A DNA stretch of 64,000 nt from an uncultured Clostridia bacterium. GTDB taxonomy: Bacteria; Bacillota; Clostridia; TANB77; CAG-508. Shown piece by piece: positions 1 through 7,694 of this stretch. The translations under genes were made by a program, and so were the position numbers. The stretch is from positions 124,001 to 188,000 of the forward strand of contig CAKPGC010000001.1 of the NCBI GenBank assembly GCA_934154445.1, written 5' to 3'. How positions within the stretch are numbered: position 1 is the stretch's first letter; every line of letters begins with the position of its first letter. The notes beneath the pieces were generated by a model, which was not told where the DNA came from, made no database searches, and was given only the letters and a program-made list of their open reading frames with translations.

Positions 1-182
1 CTTTTTATTTCTTTTGGAATGATTATTTTACCAGTTATTTTATTTCTTGGTTTTTCTATTTCATATAACATATTTAACAAATCATTTTCTTTCTTAAAAA
101 ATATTGCAAAGAGATTTTTTCTTATACTAGTAAATATATCATCTTTGACAATTATTAATCCTGTCTCAGCTCTTTTACTCAT
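1..182 (-). CDS. Hypothetical protein, N-terminal part (runs off the window)
   Basis: An open frame reads leftward from an ATG at 180-182 through the window edge and gives 60 residues beginning MSKRAETGLIIVKDD. A Shine-Dalgarno-like AGAGGAAC lies just upstream. The visible part is a mixed-charge soluble segment without membrane helix or motif that I recognise. It follows proS on the same strand, separated by a palindromic repeat, so it may be in the same transcript or start fresh after a terminator-like hairpin. Function unknown; the C-terminus is outside the window. Confidence 0.6.
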   Translation of the reverse strand, partial: MSKRAETGLIIVKDDIFTSIRKNLFAIFFKKENDLLNMLYEIEKPRNKITGKIIIPKEIK

Positions 183-211
183 ATTAGTTCCTCTTTTTAT
201 ATAATTTACTT

Positions 212-252
212 AAAAAGTTGTCAAAAAGGGATATCCCTATTGACAACTTTTT
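212..252. repeat. Dispersed palindrome, copy 1
   Basis: Near-perfect inverted repeat with arms AAAAAGTTGTCAAAAAGGG and its complement around a short centre. It supplies the last codons and the TAG stop of proS. Read on the minus strand it ends in a T-run, so it could act as an intrinsic terminator. The same core recurs at five other loci in this window. Confidence 0.8.
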
Positions 253-1505
253 ATTAATTCATCAATTGAAAATACTTCTTTTTCTCCTGTTTTTGAGTTC
301 TCTAATTCGTATTTTCCTTCTTCAAACTTCTTGCCCATTACAATCATAAAAGGTGTTCCTAAGGCATATACATCATTAATTCTATTTCCCATATTTAAAT
401 TTTCTCTATCATCAATAATTACTTTAATACCACTATCTTGAAGTTTATTATATAATTCAAATGCTTTTTCCTTATTTTCTTCACTATATATAATTTGTAC
501 TTTATAAGGTGCAATATTTTTTGGTATTGCAAACCCCTTAATTTTTTCATTTTTAATAATAATATTATTTTCTATTATAGTTGCAATTATTCTTCCTAGT
601 CCTATTCCATAACATCCCATATAATAAGGTTTACTTTGTCCGTTTTCGTCTTGATATGTTAATCCCATTGCTTCAGAATATTTTGTTCCTAATTCAAAAT
701 TATTTCCTAATTCAACAGAATTATATTCTTTCATATCTTCTAGACTTAAACCTTGTAATCTATCTATAAATGTTTCTTTATCTTCAAAGTCTAGGACTTC
801 TTTATTAATTCCAACATTTTTTTCTTCATTATATAAAATGATATCTTCACCTAGTTTTGTAATGGCTTGAAATTCTTCAGATACTCTTCCACCCATTGTT
901 CCGCCGTCACTTACTACTGGTATAATATTAATACCTATTCTTTTAAATATGTTCATATACACATCATGCATTTTTTCAAATGTTTTGTGCATATCTTCTT
1001 GTGTTTTATCAAATGAATATGCATCCATCATAACAAATGTACGTGGTCTAAATAAATATCCTCTTGCTCTAATTTCCTTTCTGAACTTTTCTCCAATTTG
1101 ATAATATGTTGCTGGCAAATTTTTATATGATAATAATCTATTTGCACCAAATATTGTAGCACATTCCTCTGCTGTTGGAGCTAATCCATAATCTCCTAAA
1201 TTATTACTCATATTAAACATTATATCAGCTTCTTTTGTATATACATCCCATCTTCCAGATTGCTCCCATATTTTTTTAGGCTGTAATTTTGGGAACTCTG
1301 CTTGTATACAATCTGCCTTGTCTAATTCATCAATAATTATGTTTTCAACTATTCTTTCAATTTTGGTCCATATATTTCCATATCCAAAAATCCCACTTTC
1401 AAATTGATACAATTCTCCTAATTTCATTAATATATCTTGTCCTGAATAATTTTTATCTATATCATTAAAGTTAATTTTCTTTGGGTTTAATTTACTTAAT
1501 TTCAT
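237..1505 (-). CDS. proS: Prolyl-tRNA synthetase, short form without editing insertion
   Basis: Charges tRNA-Pro with proline in the cytoplasm. Class II synthetase motif 2 is seen as FRKEIRARGYLFRPRTF and motif 3 as GCYGIGLGRIIATII, followed by an anticodon-binding domain at about residues 330-420. At 422 aa it is much shorter than the E. coli type (about 570 aa): only some 50 residues separate motifs 2 and 3 where the YbaK-like INS editing domain would be. It therefore resembles the compact ProRS class known from alphaproteobacteria and some Firmicutes. It lies 18 bp after scpB and is probably co-transcribed with it. The final residues KSCQ and the stop are encoded by a dispersed palindrome. 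Confidence 0.95.
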   Translation of the reverse strand: MKLSKLNPKKINFNDIDKNYSGQDILMKLGELYQFESGIFGYGNIWTKIERIVENIIIDELDKADCIQAEFPKLQPKKIWEQSGRWDVYTKEADIMFNMSNNLGDYGLAPTAEECATIFGANRLLSYKNLPATYYQIGEKFRKEIRARGYLFRPRTFVMMDAYSFDKTQEDMHKTFEKMHDVYMNIFKRIGINIIPVVSDGGTMGGRVSEEFQAITKLGEDIILYNEEKNVGINKEVLDFEDKETFIDRLQGLSLEDMKEYNSVELGNNFELGTKYSEAMGLTYQDENGQSKPYYMGCYGIGLGRIIATIIENNIIIKNEKIKGFAIPKNIAPYKVQIIYSEENKEKAFELYNKLQDSGIKVIIDDRENLNMGNRINDVYALGTPFMIVMGKKFEEGKYELENSKTGEKEVFSIDELIKSCQ

Positions 1506-1523
1506 TTTGATCCTTCTTTCTTA

Positions 1524-2141
1524 TTACTCTTCATTATTCTCATTATCTTTTTTATCTTCTTCCCTTTCGGGTTCTGGAGCCTCTTTTTCAACTAAATCAT
1601 CAATTACTATTTGTTGATTTTCATCTAATTTATATCTTGGAAGCTCTGGTAAGTCATTTAATGATGTGTATCCAAACATTTTTAAAAATGCATTGGTTGT
1701 TACATAAGTCATTGGTTTTCCAGGTAAGTCTGCTTTCCCCGCTTCTTGTATCAATCCATATTCTAATAATTTATAAATACATGCATCAGCACTAACCCCT
1801 CTTATAGATTCAATTTCAGCTCTTGTTATTTTAGGATTATATGCTATTATTGCAAGTGTTTCCAATGATGCATTTGACAAATTTGGTTTTGATCTCTTGT
1901 CTAATATTGGATATATATATTCATATAACTCTTTTTTTGTACATAATTGATAACTATCTTCTATTTTTATAATTTCTATTCCTCTATTTTGACCTTTATA
2001 ATCTTCTTGCATAGAAATTATTATATTTTCTAAATCATCTTTTGGCAATTCCAAAGCAATCATTAATTCTTTTTCATTTACCTGTCTTCCTGCCGCAAAA
2101 AGTATTGCTTCAATTACTGATTTTATTTTTTCTATTTCCAT
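1524..2141 (-). CDS. scpB: Segregation and condensation protein ScpB
   Basis: ScpB is the kleisin-partner (kite) subunit of the SMC-ScpAB condensin that compacts and segregates the chromosome. The 205-aa length and the N-terminal EAILFAAGR and central LETLAIIAYNPKITRAEI segments are diagnostic of its two winged-helix domains, followed by an acidic tail rich in Glu and Asp. The partner SMC is encoded at 41-45 kb, but scpA is not in the window. It lies between an unknown gene (28 bp upstream) and proS (18 bp downstream), consistent with one operon. Confidence 0.95.
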   Translation of the reverse strand: MEIEKIKSVIEAILFAAGRQVNEKELMIALELPKDDLENIIISMQEDYKGQNRGIEIIKIEDSYQLCTKKELYEYIYPILDKRSKPNLSNASLETLAIIAYNPKITRAEIESIRGVSADACIYKLLEYGLIQEAGKADLPGKPMTYVTTNAFLKMFGYTSLNDLPELPRYKLDENQQIVIDDLVEKEAPEPEREEDKKDNENNEE

Positions 2142-2169
2142 ATTTGATTATTTTCCTTTCTGGGTTTTG

Positions 2170-3270
2170 CTATATATAAATTTCACTATAATCTTGATTA
2201 TTATTTCTTTCTTCACTAGATACATCTCTCTGATATTGTCTGTCAAGTCCTTCTATATATAAATCGTTATTTATAGATAAGATTGACATTTTCGCCTTCA
2301 TACTTTGTATAAGATAATCATGATAATTGGAATTAATATATGGATAATTTTTCATATATAAATATTCATCATTTAAACATTCATTTTGCAATAAAAATGA
2401 TAAATTAGCATCTGCTCTTGCAATTTCCTTTGCAGCTTCAACATAACTATCTTTTAAAATTGTAGATAAAAAAGAATTTGTTGATTGTACAATTGTTTTG
2501 CTATTTCCATATAAGTCTATAAATTTATCTGTTATTGGCTGTTTTGATACACTTACTGTGTTATCAATGCTTTGTAAAAATGGTAATACATTTTCCGATT
2601 CTTTATATAAATCTGGTCTTATGCTTTTTGTATATTGCACTAATTGTAAAGTATAATCAATATCATTTTTATCACAATATATTACTATTTTTTCTCCTCT
2701 TGGTTTTGCAGAATTTGCTAAATTTGAAGTAAACTTCATATAAAAATTAGGATTCTCATTATATGATAATATTAAGTTTGATAATTCAGATATATTGCCA
2801 TTATTGCAATTTATATATACTCTTAACATATCATTAAATTGTGGCATTTGGTATCCAACAGATTTTACATGATAAAATGTCGTCATATCTCTTGTTCCTT
2901 GTTGTTCCACTGAGTATTGTCCATTATTATATAATTGTTCTAGCAATTCTTGTTCATTATAATAATTTTGGTTAAATTCTTCCTGTGTAACCGGTTTTCC
3001 AGTCATTGTAACCAAAGCTTGATATGCCATTGTTCGTGTATTTATTGGTTGCAACATTATATCAGCATTTTCTATTATATTTGAATAAGAATGCAAAAAA
3101 GCATCTATTTCCATATCCAATTTTGTAGGTTGATTATATTGGGCATTATGTAATATCCATTTTTTATTTTTTTTAACATTAGTGTTATATTCATTTGTTA
3201 TTTGTGCTTCAGGTAATGCCTTTTGGTTTCTTTTTTTCCAAAAATTTCTTATCTTTTCTATTATACTCAT
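2170..3270 (-). CDS. Hypothetical protein, possibly HopA1-like fold
   Basis: A 366-aa soluble protein with a basic N-terminus and no signal peptide or membrane helix. Residues about 145-235 show an alternation (RVYINCNNGN, then FYMKF, then a segment after GEKIVIYC) resembling the HopA1 effector-family domain found in some bacterial peptide-modifying proteins. This likeness is by eye and weak. The C-terminal third is Asn/Tyr-rich and probably helical. AGGAG precedes the ATG. It is first in a likely operon with scpB and proS, but that context does not reveal its role. Function unknown. Confidence 0.65.
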   Translation of the reverse strand: MSIIEKIRNFWKKRNQKALPEAQITNEYNTNVKKNKKWILHNAQYNQPTKLDMEIDAFLHSYSNIIENADIMLQPINTRTMAYQALVTMTGKPVTQEEFNQNYYNEQELLEQLYNNGQYSVEQQGTRDMTTFYHVKSVGYQMPQFNDMLRVYINCNNGNISELSNLILSYNENPNFYMKFTSNLANSAKPRGEKIVIYCDKNDIDYTLQLVQYTKSIRPDLYKESENVLPFLQSIDNTVSVSKQPITDKFIDLYGNSKTIVQSTNSFLSTILKDSYVEAAKEIARADANLSFLLQNECLNDEYLYMKNYPYINSNYHDYLIQSMKAKMSILSINNDLYIEGLDRQYQRDVSSEERNNNQDYSEIYI

Positions 3271-3370
3271 TTGTAAACTCCTACTTTTGTGATTTTATGT
3301 ATCAATTATATTATATTTTTTCTTAAAAATCAATGCTTGTAACACTTTTGTATGAATAATTTGTTTTTTC

Positions 3371-3399
3371 TTGATTATTCATTTTTTTTATGATATTAT
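3371..3399 (+). promoter_or_regulatory. Sigma-A type promoter for the small gene at 3429
   Basis: TTGATT at 3371-3376 and TATTAT at 3394-3399 are separated by 17 bp, 30 bp upstream of the start codon. Confidence 0.55.
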
Positions 3400-3428
3400 T
3401 TATTTAATATATTATGGAGGTAAATTAT

Positions 3429-3593
3429 ATGAGCGAAGATAAAAAAGATATTGAAATTGTTAATGGTGATGGTTCAAATTTAGATATTTCTCATGTATAT
3501 GACCATATAAATCCTGCCAAACCAAAATCAAGTGATGACAAACCAAAAAATATTATAATTCCCGAAGAACACAAAAATGTTGATAAAAAATAA
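3429..3593 (+). CDS. Small acidic hypothetical protein (54 aa)
   Basis: A short gene starting at ATG 3429 behind a strong GGAGG Shine-Dalgarno site. The product begins MSEDKKDIEIVNGDGSNL and is highly charged and hydrophilic, with Asp/Lys/Pro-rich stretches and no cysteine or membrane segment. It has its own promoter and precedes rpsT, which also has a separate promoter. It looks like a real small soluble, probably disordered protein, but I recognise no family. Confidence 0.65.
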   Translation: MSEDKKDIEIVNGDGSNLDISHVYDHINPAKPKSSDDKPKNIIIPEEHKNVDKK

Positions 3594-3609
3594 ATTTTCT
3601 GTAAATCAC

Positions 3610-3638
3610 TTGCAAAAAATATAAATTTATGGTAGAAT
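3610..3638 (+). promoter_or_regulatory. rpsT promoter
   Basis: TTGCAA at 3610-3615 and TAGAAT at 3633-3638 with a 17-bp spacer, about 45 bp before the rpsT start. Confidence 0.7.
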
Positions 3639-3680
3639 ATTTTACGTTATAGTGTAATAAGACTAAGAGGAGGTGCAAAC

Positions 3681-3947
3681 ATGCCAAATATTAAATCAGC
3701 AAAAAAGAGAGTTAAAGTAATTGAAAAGAAAACTTTAAGAAATAATATGATTAAATCTGCATATAAAACAGCTGTAAAAAAATTCGAACAAGCTATTGAA
3801 GCTGGAAATACTGAAGAAGCAAAAGTATTATTTTCAGAAGCTACAAAGAAAATAGATCAAGCTTGTACAAAAGGTGTTATAGTAAAAAACACAGCAGCTA
3901 GAAAAAAATCTAGTTTATCAAAAAAATTAAATGCTGCTATGGCTTAG
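3681..3947 (+). CDS. rpsT: 30S ribosomal protein S20
   Basis: S20 binds 16S rRNA early in 30S assembly. The 88-aa Lys-rich all-helical protein begins MPNIKSAKKRVKV, the family hallmark, and has the usual length. AGGAGG precedes the ATG and a dedicated promoter and intrinsic terminator flank it, so it is monocistronic. No anomaly. Confidence 0.97.
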   Translation: MPNIKSAKKRVKVIEKKTLRNNMIKSAYKTAVKKFEQAIEAGNTEEAKVLFSEATKKIDQACTKGVIVKNTAARKKSSLSKKLNAAMA

Positions 3948-3984
3948 GCTAAAAATAAAAATTATGCATAGTTTTTGTTTTAAA

Positions 3985-4018
3985 AAAGAATTTCTAATTA
4001 GTTAGAAATTCTTTTTTT
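3985..4018 (+). terminator. rpsT intrinsic terminator
   Basis: Hairpin AAGAATTTCTAA / TTAGAAATTCTT followed by a run of T. Confidence 0.85.
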
Positions 4019-4102
4019 ATTATATAGTATTGGTAATATACTGACATGTATTTCCATTGATGTTTATATCTTTAAATGATATTATTTATATAGGTGATAA
4101 TT

Positions 4103-4354
4103 ATGTTTAGAAAAATTTTTAATAGTTTTAAAAGTTTAGATAAATTAACTAAATTAATTATGGGTTATGGCATAAAATTTTGTTTTTTAATTTGTATTAT
4201 TTCTCTTACAATTCTTCTTACATATAACATTTCATATACACTACCTATCCTATTTACTATTGGTTTCATTTTATTTAAATTAAGCTTAATATTTGGAATT
4301 GAATTTGTTATTTGTGGTTTTATTGTCGATGGAATAAAAAAACAAATAATATAA
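4103..4354 (+). CDS. Small two-helix membrane protein, unknown function
   Basis: An 83-aa protein with two hydrophobic segments (about residues 25-45 and 49-72) and a basic N-terminus MFRKIFNSFKSL, predicting an integral membrane protein with cytoplasmic ends. I chose ATG 4103 because TAGGTGAT lies at proper distance; an in-frame GTG nine bases earlier falls within that ribosome site. It converges on gatB, sharing the intergenic hairpin. No recognised family. Confidence 0.65.
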   Translation: MFRKIFNSFKSLDKLTKLIMGYGIKFCFLICIISLTILLTYNISYTLPILFTIGFILFKLSLIFGIEFVICGFIVDGIKKQII

Positions 4355-4390
4355 AAAGAGGGATTAAGAGTCCAAGACTCATAATCCCTC
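4352..4390 (-). terminator. Terminator of the aspS-gatCAB operon
   Basis: Long hairpin GAGGGATTA.GAGTC / GACTC.TAATCCCTC directly after the gatB stop. On the minus strand it runs into a T-rich tract (CTCTTTTTATAT), so it ends the gatB transcript. Confidence 0.85.
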
Positions 4391-4394
4391 AAAA

Positions 4395-5831
4395 TTATTT
4401 ATTCAATTCAGCTAGAAACATTTCATTTAACATTTTTGGATTTGCTTTTCCTTTTGTTTCTTTCATAGCTTGCCCAACCAAAAATCCTAATGCTTTATCT
4501 TTTCCTGCTTTAAAATCTGCAACTGATTGAGGATTTGCTTCTAATATTTTCACCACAACCTCTTTAATTGCACCTTCATCAGAAATTTGAATCCATCCTT
4601 TTTCTTTTATAATATCTTCTGGATCTCTTGGGTTTTCGAACAATTCTGTTAAAACTTTTTTACCAATACTTGTACTAATTGTTCCTTTATCTATTAATAC
4701 TATTAATTTTCCCAATTGATTTCCATCGAAAGGTATAGCTATTGGTTCTGTTTCTGTTTCATTTAATATTCTAGATATATCTGATATAATCCAATTATTA
4801 ACTGCTTTTGGATTATTACATACTTTTATAGCACTTTCAAATAAATCTGATAAATATTTTGATGCAGTAATAATATTAGCATCTTTTTCTGATAATTCAT
4901 ACTCTTCTAAATATCTTTGTTTTCTACTTTCAGGTAATTCTGGTAAAGTTTTCTTGATATTTTCAATATATTCTTCTGAAAGTTTTATTGCAACTAAGTC
5001 TGGATCAGGGAAATATCTATAATCTTGTGCATCCTCTTTGTCTCTCATTGGGAATGTTTTTCCTGATACATCATCCCATCTTAATGTTTCTTGGTCTATT
5101 TTTCCTCCATCTTCTATTACATCAATTTGTCTTTCAATTTCGTATTCAATAGCTCTTACAATGCTTCTAAATGAGTTCATATTTTTCATTTCTGTACGTG
5201 TTCCAAAAGGTGTTCCAGGTTTATGCACAGATACGTTAACGTCAGCTCTTAATGAACCTTCTTGCATTTTACAATCTGATACTTCAATGTATTCTAATAT
5301 TGATTTTAACTTTCTCATATATGCTTCTACTTCTTCACTACTACGTAAATCAGGTTCAGATACTATTTCTATTAAAGGAACTCCAGCCCTATTTAAGTCA
5401 ACTAAGCTTCCTCCTCCAAAATCATCATGATTTAATTTTCCAGCATCTTCTTCTATATGAATTCTTAATAATCTAATTTTCTTTTTACCATCTTGAGTAT
5501 CAATCTCTATATAACCATGCTCACAAAGTGGTTTGTCAAATTGAGATATTTGATATGATTTTGGTAAATCTGGATAATAATAATTCTTTCTATCATTTTT
5601 GCTATTTCTTGATATTTCACAATTAGTAGCCAATCCTGCTTTTACTGCATATTCAACAACCTTTTCGTTTAATACTGGTAGTGTTCCAGGCATTGCCATA
5701 CAAACTGGGCATACATGTGTGTTAGGTGCTGCACCAAATTCAGTTGGACAAGAGCAGAATATTTTTGTTTTTGTTGAAAGCTCTGCATGAACTTCTAGTC
5801 CTATTACGACTTCATAATCATTTCTTGACAT
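4395..5831 (-). CDS. gatB: Asp-tRNA(Asn)/Glu-tRNA(Gln) amidotransferase subunit B
   Basis: GatB binds mischarged Glu-tRNA(Gln) or Asp-tRNA(Asn) and activates the acyl group by phosphorylation for amidation. The start YEVVIGLEVHAELSTKTK, the cysteine pair region CSCPTEF...CPVC, and the C-terminal YqeY/tail domain ending near KANPKMLNEM match the family, and 478 aa is full length. The start overlaps the gatA stop in TAATG, implying translational coupling. It is last in the aspS-gatC-gatA-gatB operon. Confidence 0.97.
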   Translation of the reverse strand: MSRNDYEVVIGLEVHAELSTKTKIFCSCPTEFGAAPNTHVCPVCMAMPGTLPVLNEKVVEYAVKAGLATNCEISRNSKNDRKNYYYPDLPKSYQISQFDKPLCEHGYIEIDTQDGKKKIRLLRIHIEEDAGKLNHDDFGGGSLVDLNRAGVPLIEIVSEPDLRSSEEVEAYMRKLKSILEYIEVSDCKMQEGSLRADVNVSVHKPGTPFGTRTEMKNMNSFRSIVRAIEYEIERQIDVIEDGGKIDQETLRWDDVSGKTFPMRDKEDAQDYRYFPDPDLVAIKLSEEYIENIKKTLPELPESRKQRYLEEYELSEKDANIITASKYLSDLFESAIKVCNNPKAVNNWIISDISRILNETETEPIAIPFDGNQLGKLIVLIDKGTISTSIGKKVLTELFENPRDPEDIIKEKGWIQISDEGAIKEVVVKILEANPQSVADFKAGKDKALGFLVGQAMKETKGKANPKMLNEMFLAELNK

Positions 5832-7309
5832 TATTTAGCACCTCCCTTAAATTGTGGTTTATAGTTTTCTCTAAATTTAATTTTTTGTTCTAATGTATAA
5901 GCAGCATTTAAAATTGTTTCTTCTTGGAATCTATTTCCAATTAATTGCATACCTATTGGCATTCCTTCTTTATCTACACCAACAGGAATTGATATTCCTG
6001 GAAGTCCTGCAATGTTTACTGAAACTGTACATATATCTGCTAAATACATTTCCAATGGATTTGTTGATTTTGAACCTATATCAAATGCCACTGTTGGTGA
6101 TGTTGGTGTAAGTATTACATCATATTTTTCAAACGCTTTATTAAACTCATTCATAACTAATGTTCTAACTTGTTGTGCTTTTTTGTAATAAGCATCATAA
6201 TATCCTGATGATAGCACATAAGTTCCAAGGATAATTCTTCTCTTTACTTCATCCCCAAATCCTTCACTTCTTGATTTTTTATAAAGTTCTTTTAAGTTTT
6301 TAAATTCTGGTGCTCTATATCCATAACGAATTCCATCAAATCTTCCTAAATTTGAACTTGCTTCTGCACAAGCAATTATATAATATGTTGCTAATGAATA
6401 TTGGGCAATATCTAATGAAAATTCTTCAATTTCTGCACCCATATTTTTATATTCCTGTATTGCTTTTTCTAAAGCTTCTTTTACTTCTTCATTTATACCT
6501 TCACCAAAAAATTCTTTTGGAACTCCTATTTTTAAACCTTTTACATCGTTCTTCAACGCTTTTGTATAATCTTTTTTAGGCATATCTTCAGATGTTGTAT
6601 CTCTTTCATCATGTCCAGCAATTAAGTTCAAAAGCATACTACAGTCTCTTACATCTTTTGTTATTGGCCCAATTTGATCAAGTGATGAGGCAAATGCTAC
6701 TAAGCCATATCTTGAAACCAATCCATAAGTTGGTTTTAATCCAACTACACCACAGAAACTTGCAGGTTGCCTAATTGAACCACCTGTATCTGAGCCAAGT
6801 GCCCATGGAACTAAGTTTGCTGCAACAGCTGCTGCTGATCCTCCTGATGACCCTCCTGGTACTTTATTTAAGTTCCAAGGATTTTTTGTCTTTTTAAAAT
6901 ATGAATATTCTGTTGAACCTCCCATAGCAAATTCATCCATATTTAATTTTCCTAAATCTATAATATTTTCTGCATTTAATTTTTCTATTACTGTTGCATC
7001 ATAAGGTGAAACAAAATTCTCTAACATTTTAGAACTACATGTTGTTTTTACACCCTTTGTACACATATTATCTTTTATTCCTATTGGAATACCAGCAAAG
7101 TCTCCTGATATTTCTCCCTTATCTATTTTATTTTGTATATCTTCAGCTTTTTCTAAAGCTTCTTGGGTTAATGTTGTTACGAATGCTTCAACATCTTTTT
7201 CTTTTTCATTTATTCTGTCAACATAAGCTTTAGTTATTTCAGTTACTGTAAGTTCTTTATTTTTTAATTTTTCTTGTAACTCATGAACTGTTAATTCTGT
7301 AATATCCAT
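5831..7309 (-). CDS. gatA: Asp/Glu-tRNA amidotransferase subunit A (amidase)
   Basis: GatA releases ammonia from glutamine for the GatB reaction. The amidase-signature triad is visible: Lys in GIPIGIKDN, Ser in GGSSGGSAAA and the nucleophile Ser in DTGGSIRQPA. Length about 492 aa is normal. I start at ATG 7309 (MDITELTV) because AGGAGG lies just upstream; an in-frame extension to 7333 would overlap that site. Second last in the aspS-gatCAB operon. Confidence 0.97.
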   Translation of the reverse strand: MDITELTVHELQEKLKNKELTVTEITKAYVDRINEKEKDVEAFVTTLTQEALEKAEDIQNKIDKGEISGDFAGIPIGIKDNMCTKGVKTTCSSKMLENFVSPYDATVIEKLNAENIIDLGKLNMDEFAMGGSTEYSYFKKTKNPWNLNKVPGGSSGGSAAAVAANLVPWALGSDTGGSIRQPASFCGVVGLKPTYGLVSRYGLVAFASSLDQIGPITKDVRDCSMLLNLIAGHDERDTTSEDMPKKDYTKALKNDVKGLKIGVPKEFFGEGINEEVKEALEKAIQEYKNMGAEIEEFSLDIAQYSLATYYIIACAEASSNLGRFDGIRYGYRAPEFKNLKELYKKSRSEGFGDEVKRRIILGTYVLSSGYYDAYYKKAQQVRTLVMNEFNKAFEKYDVILTPTSPTVAFDIGSKSTNPLEMYLADICTVSVNIAGLPGISIPVGVDKEGMPIGMQLIGNRFQEETILNAAYTLEQKIKFRENYKPQFKGGAK

Positions 7310-7386
7310 ATTTTTCCTCCTTTTTAGATTCACAACTTTGCATTTTGCTCAGTTAGAATTTTACTTCAAAACGTTTTTTTAACATT

Positions 7387-7671
7387 TTAAAGAACTTTTG
7401 GTATTTTAAACATATTTTGTTCTTTTGATGGTGCATTTTGTAATAAAGCTCCATTATCTTCAAATATTTTTATTTCATCTTTTCTGAATACATTTTTCTT
7501 TTCATTTGCACCTATTGTAACATCCAATCCATCAACTGGTGCATTATTTACTATATTAGCAAAATTTAATATGTCTTGTAAGTGTAACATATATTTTTCA
7601 ATCTCATTTTCCTCTAATTCTAAGTCAGCCAATTTTGCAATGTGTAAAATTTCCTCTCTACTTATTTTCAT
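7387..7671 (-). CDS. gatC: Asp/Glu-tRNA amidotransferase subunit C
   Basis: GatC is the small belt-like subunit that stabilises GatAB. The 94-aa sequence has the family pattern HIAKLADLELEENEIE near the N-terminus and a Asp-Gly-Leu segment (PVDGLDVT) mid-protein. AGGAGG lies before the start. It sits between aspS (24 bp) and gatA (78 bp) in the same operon. Confidence 0.95.
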   Translation of the reverse strand: MKISREEILHIAKLADLELEENEIEKYMLHLQDILNFANIVNNAPVDGLDVTIGANEKKNVFRKDEIKIFEDNGALLQNAPSKEQNMFKIPKVL

Positions 7672-7694
7672 ATAGGTTTTTCCTCCTTTTTATA

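Noticed and set aside
5038..5430. 130-codon frame opposite gatB
   Set aside because: It mirrors the coding bias of gatB, has no ribosome site and overlaps a well-conserved gene entirely.
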